NCBI GenBank assembly: GCA_012295275.1
Contig: CM022679.1
Coordinates: 9,040,669 to 9,104,668 of the forward strand
DNA length: 64,000 bases
Origin: Chrysomallon squamiferum
Taxonomy: Eukaryota; Mollusca; Gastropoda; Neomphalida; Peltospiridae
Direction of reading: 5' to 3'
This document shows, piece by piece, positions 60,083-64,000 of the stretch. The notes under the pieces were generated by a model. That model ran no database searches. It was not told where the DNA came from and was given only the letters and a program-made list of their open reading frames with translations. The first letter of the stretch is position 1; each line of letters opens with the position of its first letter. The translations under genes and the position numbers were made by a program.

Positions 60083-62298
60083 AAAGAAAAGATAAAAAAG
60101 TAATTTGGATTTTGTACACTTCTAAAAATTAAAACAAACTAATTAACCTGTCAAATTAAACTTGTATTACAAAATTGTGAAACTTTATTGTTACAGTATT
60201 TTTATGTTATTGCTGAAATTCAAAACTGTCGGTTAAACTTCTAAAATTAACGCAACCAGCATTCCGTACTTCACAATTCATTATCTATTCTCTCCATCTA
60301 AGCTATTTTTCCTCCCACCATAATTTTTTGTTCAGTCAAGTTAAGCATAAAATACACGAATCTGTTGGGTTTTTTCTTTGTTGTTGTTACTGTTTGTTTT
60401 TATATTTTGTTTTGTTTTTTAAATAAAAAATTAATTCAATATTATACAACAGTACGAGTACCTGTGAAAAACTGAGCTATTTCTTCCTTTGAACATCCAA
60501 ACGGAAGTCCACGTAACCTTACAACAGCTTCATTTAAGCTTGGCTGATTTGGACCTGCACGCTTTACCACCCATTCCATTTCACTCTTTTTGGATCGAAA
60601 CACTGGAAGGAACAAATAAATATTTTTCCAGTAAACAAGATGTAAAGATGAAATAAATACTTATTTTAATATAACAACAAATTGGTTTATTTATACTGAA
60701 ATAAGTTAAACAATTCATTAAAAATTTACCTTTCAGTCATAATTTTTTGTTTTTGTTTTTGTTATTGATTATTGCATATATTTTTTTTTTATATTTACAA
60801 TACAGTAACAGTGAAAAATGAGAGAAAAAATTAATAAAATAAAATAAAAAAAAATAACAAACATACCTTCTATATATCTTGAACCCATGTTCTTGTTATG
60901 TTTTTTCAAAGCCCTTTCCACATCCTCTTCAGACATAAATTCAACAAAAGCTTCACCACTTGGCCTGCCTTCCCGTGAGAAAGTGAAATGCACATGATGG
61001 ATTCCACAACTATCATAATCTGAAAAAAAAATTAAAAAAATAAAAATTTAAATCATGTCAGATCATAATTTTTAAATTATGTTTTAATTATGCAGTTAAT
61101 GACATAATGGTGATGACACATTAATAATATATCAAACATATTAACAATCTTTTTACCACACACTTTAGGAATGATAGTACAAGTAGTAACTAACTTTTAT
61201 CAAGCAATTCGGTAAATATTCACCAAATTTTCTTAACTTTCAACAAACTGTTTTATTTGACTAATATCAACCCCTTTCTCATGTTCTGCCTGCCATTTAT
61301 TGTTTTTGATATTATGGCAAATAATCAATTTAGAGCAAAAAATTGTTTAGTTTTTTCAAAAAAACTGAAACTAACACAAACAAAACATTAAACAACATAT
61401 TTGCTTATTCCAGCCTAAAGCATCTCTCTCAGAGAAAAGCTAAAATTAATTATTAAATACAGAACAAGCATGCTGCTCTTTCTTACTGTTCAGGATTGAA
61501 AGTTGAACAGGATGCAAGGAGTTAAACAAATAGGCACTCACCTGGTTTTGTGTCTTCATTACCATCTTCTGATTCTGAAAAATAAAAATTTTATGCATAA
61601 AAATTTTAGAAAAGAAAATAAAAACAATATAACAGTGTCATATTCCATACTGATTCAGTTTGTCTTGTTTTTATTTAGAAATATCAAACGTAATTTTTAC
61701 TTTCCTCTGTGCTGATGCTAAATAGATAGCAATGCAAGCTATGGATCATCAGTGATTAATTATGCATATATTTTGGAATAAAGGTTATTAAATTTTATGT
61801 ATATTTTGTCTAAATATACCAAATTTAAAAGAAAAAAAGCCAAGAATTTTATAGATTATGTATGTATGATGAATTTTTGTGTCTATGATTTACAGTTATA
61901 AAACCATTATAAAGCATTCCTGAACACATTTCCTAAAATTTAATGTGATCAAAATTTAAACATAATTTTTGCATATCCATCAGCATCAGTCTGACAACCT
62001 TTGGGAGCTAATGTTAGGATCAACATAGCTCAAACACTGTCATGTCACTGAAATGCCAGATAATTTTGTTTTAATGTCTTTGTTCCTCATATTTTAATAT
62101 ATTTATAAAAATTGACAATGAAACTGATGCTTGGAGGAAAATGAAAAAAATTATTAAATAAAAAGAAAAAACAAGTGTTCAAGTCAATTATTCACAAATT
62201 ATTGAAGTACCTGCAAAAAATTTAACAACATCATCTGGAGTAGCTGACCATGGAAGGCCCCTCAGACGACAAACACAACCTTCATCCTCAGCAGCCAT
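56596..62298 (-). CDS. hnRNP H/F-family RNA-binding protein, 10 coding exons
   Basis: A splicing regulator of the hnRNP H/F type, which binds G-tract RNA through quasi-RRMs in the nucleus (family knowledge). Coding exons from the start: 62298-62211 (exon from 62300), 61574-61542, 61019-60867, 60602-60462, 59861-59723, 58849-58650, 58428-58196, 58034-57899, 57540-57319, 56717-56596 (TGA). All are GT-AG with agreeing phases: 488 residues, slightly longer than human H1 (449). qRRM1 starts [18 protein letters not shown], qRRM2 [18 protein letters not shown] with GLEIVPNGI, qRRM3 [13 protein letters not shown]. Met/Gly/Arg-rich and Gly/Ser/Phe-rich linkers surround qRRM3. The ATG is the first codon after an acceptor, so a 5' UTR exon lies upstream. 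Which of H, F or H2 it matches is not meaningful in invertebrates. Confidence 0.95.
59723..62298 (-). other. hnRNP H/F exons 1-5: qRRM1 and qRRM2
   Basis: qRRM1 is encoded by exons 1-4, with [13 protein letters not shown] and the helix-end [13 protein letters not shown]. qRRM2 spans exons 4-6, with [19 protein letters not shown] and [17 protein letters not shown], nearly identical to vertebrate hnRNP H. The 33-nt exon at 61574-61542 adds 11 acidic residues (about [11 protein letters not shown]) between the first helix and second strand of qRRM1. Confidence 0.93.
60042..60081 (+). repeat. Poly-T then poly-A tract in an hnRNP intron
   Basis: About 14 T followed directly by about 30 A, which would form a hairpin in RNA or cruciform in DNA. 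It lies in the intron between exons 4 and 5. Confidence 0.85.
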
Positions 62299-62300
62299 TT

Positions 62301-63079
62301 CTGTAAAAATATAAAACTTTTTGATTAATAAACTGGCAGCATTTACATCATTAAAATACTTACTGGAATTGAAATAGATTATTTTTTTGTGGAAATAAAC
62401 TGTGCTAAATTATTATTTATAAATTATTTTTAAGACACCTGATTTTTTTATTTATTGTTATCCATTTATTAAAAAGTGCTAAGACATTTCCCCCTGCCCA
62501 ACAACAGTAATTATATTCAATACTGTGTCTGTCGTAAGCTACATTTTAAATTTTTATTTCACCAGGATCCAGCTGTCGGCAACTACTCAAAACTGTATGA
62601 CAAATTACTAAGAGAAAAATGCAACAGAAATGTATGAACATGTAATGGTGCCATCAAATGCAAAAATTATTACTGTTCACCTGTTATCTTTGTAGAACTG
62701 ATAATTTTTCAGTTTGCTATTTATTTATTCATATTTGTCAACTTTCTTTGAAACACGGAATTTTTTGTACGTATTTTGTGTTTAAAAAGTACCATTGTGA
62801 AAAAATCTTAATACAAATTTGAGAAATAAACAAAATTTACGCGAAAAGGCATTTACATTTTAACATTGTTAAAGCGAGCTTCGTCTGTTCTGGGTTACTG
62901 TTTATTATTTTATTATGACGTAATTATTTAAAATAAGTTGTTCATACACAGAATTCTACCATTTAAATAAACTACGAATGCAGATGCGGTAACATTTTGA
63001 ATATAATCGTCTTTAGCGTCACTTGTCTCAGCAAACGAACGCAAATTTGAGATTATGGCGTTATGAATTTAAGACTTAC
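62301..63079 (-). other. Probable first intron of the hnRNP gene
   Basis: The coding exon begins two bases before the ATG after an acceptor (TTTTTACAG), so an upstream 5' UTR exon must exist. A consensus donor GTAAGT is present on the minus strand at 63079-63074. If used, the intron is 779 bp. I see no ORF of interest inside. Confidence 0.45.
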
Positions 63080-63240
63080 GAAGTATGAGACAAGATGCAT
63101 TTTAATAGTAAAATCGTTTCGTTTATCTGAAAATATATGTTTGCATTCAATATGTCTCTAAACCAAAAAAGTTCATTAAAATGGCCACTATAGTAAAACA
63201 TGCGTGCGACCATTACGGTGATTAGCGCACCGCCATTTTG
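63080..63240 (-). promoter_or_regulatory. Candidate 5' UTR exon and promoter of the hnRNP gene
   Basis: The stretch has more CpG than its surroundings. It contains CGCCATTTTG at 63231-63240, the reverse complement of an AAAATGGCG-type YY1 motif that often sits at or just downstream of transcription starts, and ends at a GTAAGT donor (minus strand). The exact start is unknown. Confidence 0.4.
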
Positions 63241-63430
63241 TGTCTTCCTATATTCCACATGTGCATAATTGTTTAATACTATTTACATTCATGTAATAAA
63301 TAATTCATTTAAAATGCACCACAATGAACGAGTAACTATTATTACATATTTTCAAATAGAAATGTCTTTTGAAATCCAGCGACAATTGTGTTTATACCTG
63401 TTTAAAAGAGGAGAACGTTTAACAACAGCT

Positions 63431-63486
63431 CACAAAAATGGCGGCATCAACAGAACATACGGATTTTAACGAACACGCGTTAATTT
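63431..63486 (+). other. Candidate first coding exon of a divergent plus-strand gene (a)
   Basis: The sequence CACAAAAATGGCGGC has an ATG at 63438 in a good start context, overlapping a YY1-type AAAATGGCGGC motif. It opens MAASTEHTDFNEHALI, and a possible donor (T|gtatat) lies at 63487. The rest would be outside the window. No homology is recognised, and it may simply be a promoter motif. Confidence 0.25.
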
Positions 63487-63597
63487 GTATATTTAAATAT
63501 AAATTAATTTTTTAATAACAGGATTAAATACAAGTTTTATAATCAATTTTTAAGTTGTCTCTGAATACTTAAAACATAAATCATTACATACATTACT

Positions 63598-63615
63598 ACT
63601 TCCGGTTTTACGTAA
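63598..63615. promoter_or_regulatory. ETS-type and PAR-bZIP-type motifs
   Basis: ACTTCCGG at 63598-63605 (an ETS core on the minus strand) is followed by TTACGTAA at 63608-63615. Both are common in promoters of housekeeping genes. They lie about 170 bp upstream of a start codon with a strong donor (63777). Confidence 0.4.
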
Positions 63616-63776
63616 ACATCGACGAAGCCATTGTTTTGATGTAGAACAAATTAAAACCACACAAAGAAATCTGTCATCATCGGCCCAATGCAACATAAAT
63701 ATTGTTGCTTTCGTTAGTGAAATTATATACGAGACAACAAGTATCACCTGGAGATTTTTATTTTGGTGTTAAAACT

Positions 63777-63790
63777 ATGAGTTTCCTTTT
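63777..63790 (+). other. Candidate first coding exon of a divergent plus-strand gene (b)
   Basis: ATGAGTTTCCTTTT followed directly by GTAAGT (63791), encoding only MSFL plus two bases. A very short first coding exon with a consensus donor would suit a gene continuing past the window, but the match could be chance. Confidence 0.25.
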
Positions 63791-64000
63791 GTAAGTGTTT
63801 TTACTTGGCATATTTTTTAATGTCCACTTCCTGAACTTTGGAATCTTTGATCAATAAAATAAATTTCAATTATTGAGAATTTGCACAATAAATTTATTTA
63901 ATTTATATTTAGTCACGTAATATATTTGATCACTCGGTCATTATAGAGTGTCACATTTGCATTTGAATATGACCTGTTGATAAAAAGATTGTTTTTGTTT

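Noticed and set aside
1-64000. tRNA, rRNA or other structured RNA genes
   Set aside because: No cloverleaf or conserved rRNA or snRNA segment was recognised by eye. This was not a covariance search.

Overview
The window is nuclear DNA of an intron-rich, AT-rich invertebrate animal. Coding exons of about 40-350 bp, with GT-AG borders and animal-type protein families, sit in introns full of ATT, TTTA, TA and AC microsatellites, homopolymers and minisatellites. The protein sequences and short introns (mostly 200-900 bp) suggest a lophotrochozoan, possibly a mollusc. That placement is an inference and was not tested.

Three protein-coding genes can be modelled exon by exon. (1) Positions 773-43953, plus strand: nearly all of a ZZEF1 orthologue (ZZ-type zinc finger and EF-hand domain protein), 76 exons in one continuous frame giving 2,773 residues and the stop codon. 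The first coding exon or exons lie left of the window. Order: EF-hand, APC10/DOC domain, long helical region, CUB-like domain, second helical region, two ZZ zinc fingers, acidic region, second CUB-like domain, conserved C-terminus. (2) Positions 50845-54957, plus strand: a 9-exon, 286-residue conserved protein of unknown function. (3) Positions 62298-56596, minus strand: a 10-coding-exon hnRNP H/F-family protein of 488 residues with three quasi-RRM domains and Gly/Met-rich linkers. Its candidate promoter lies near 63.1-63.6 kb, where one or two weak candidate first exons of a divergent plus-strand gene are also visible. Genes 2 and 3 converge on a shared 3' region at about 55-56.6 kb.

The intergenic DNA between ZZEF1 and gene 2 holds a 2.1-kb fold-back mobile element (46652-48786) with arms of about 0.5 kb around a microsatellite-rich core, and the decayed C-terminal end of a non-LTR retrotransposon reverse transcriptase (minus strand, about 49905-50345). 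Intron 6 of gene 2 carries a 329-bp pogo/Tigger-like MITE with a TA target duplication.

The most unusual feature is a recurring pattern in ZZEF1: minisatellites that start or end exactly at an exon border and whose unit contains the splice site itself. This is clear at 7.1 kb (donor), 12.5 kb (acceptor plus the first exon bases) and 35.8-36.15 kb (acceptor), and at 25.85-26.19 kb (acceptor plus exon start). In the last case one copy is an intact 30-nt in-frame mini-exon. Two related 30-bp arrays flank exons 28-30. ZZEF1 also has one well-supported GC-AG intron, one possible second one, and one exon junction that works only with a weak donor.
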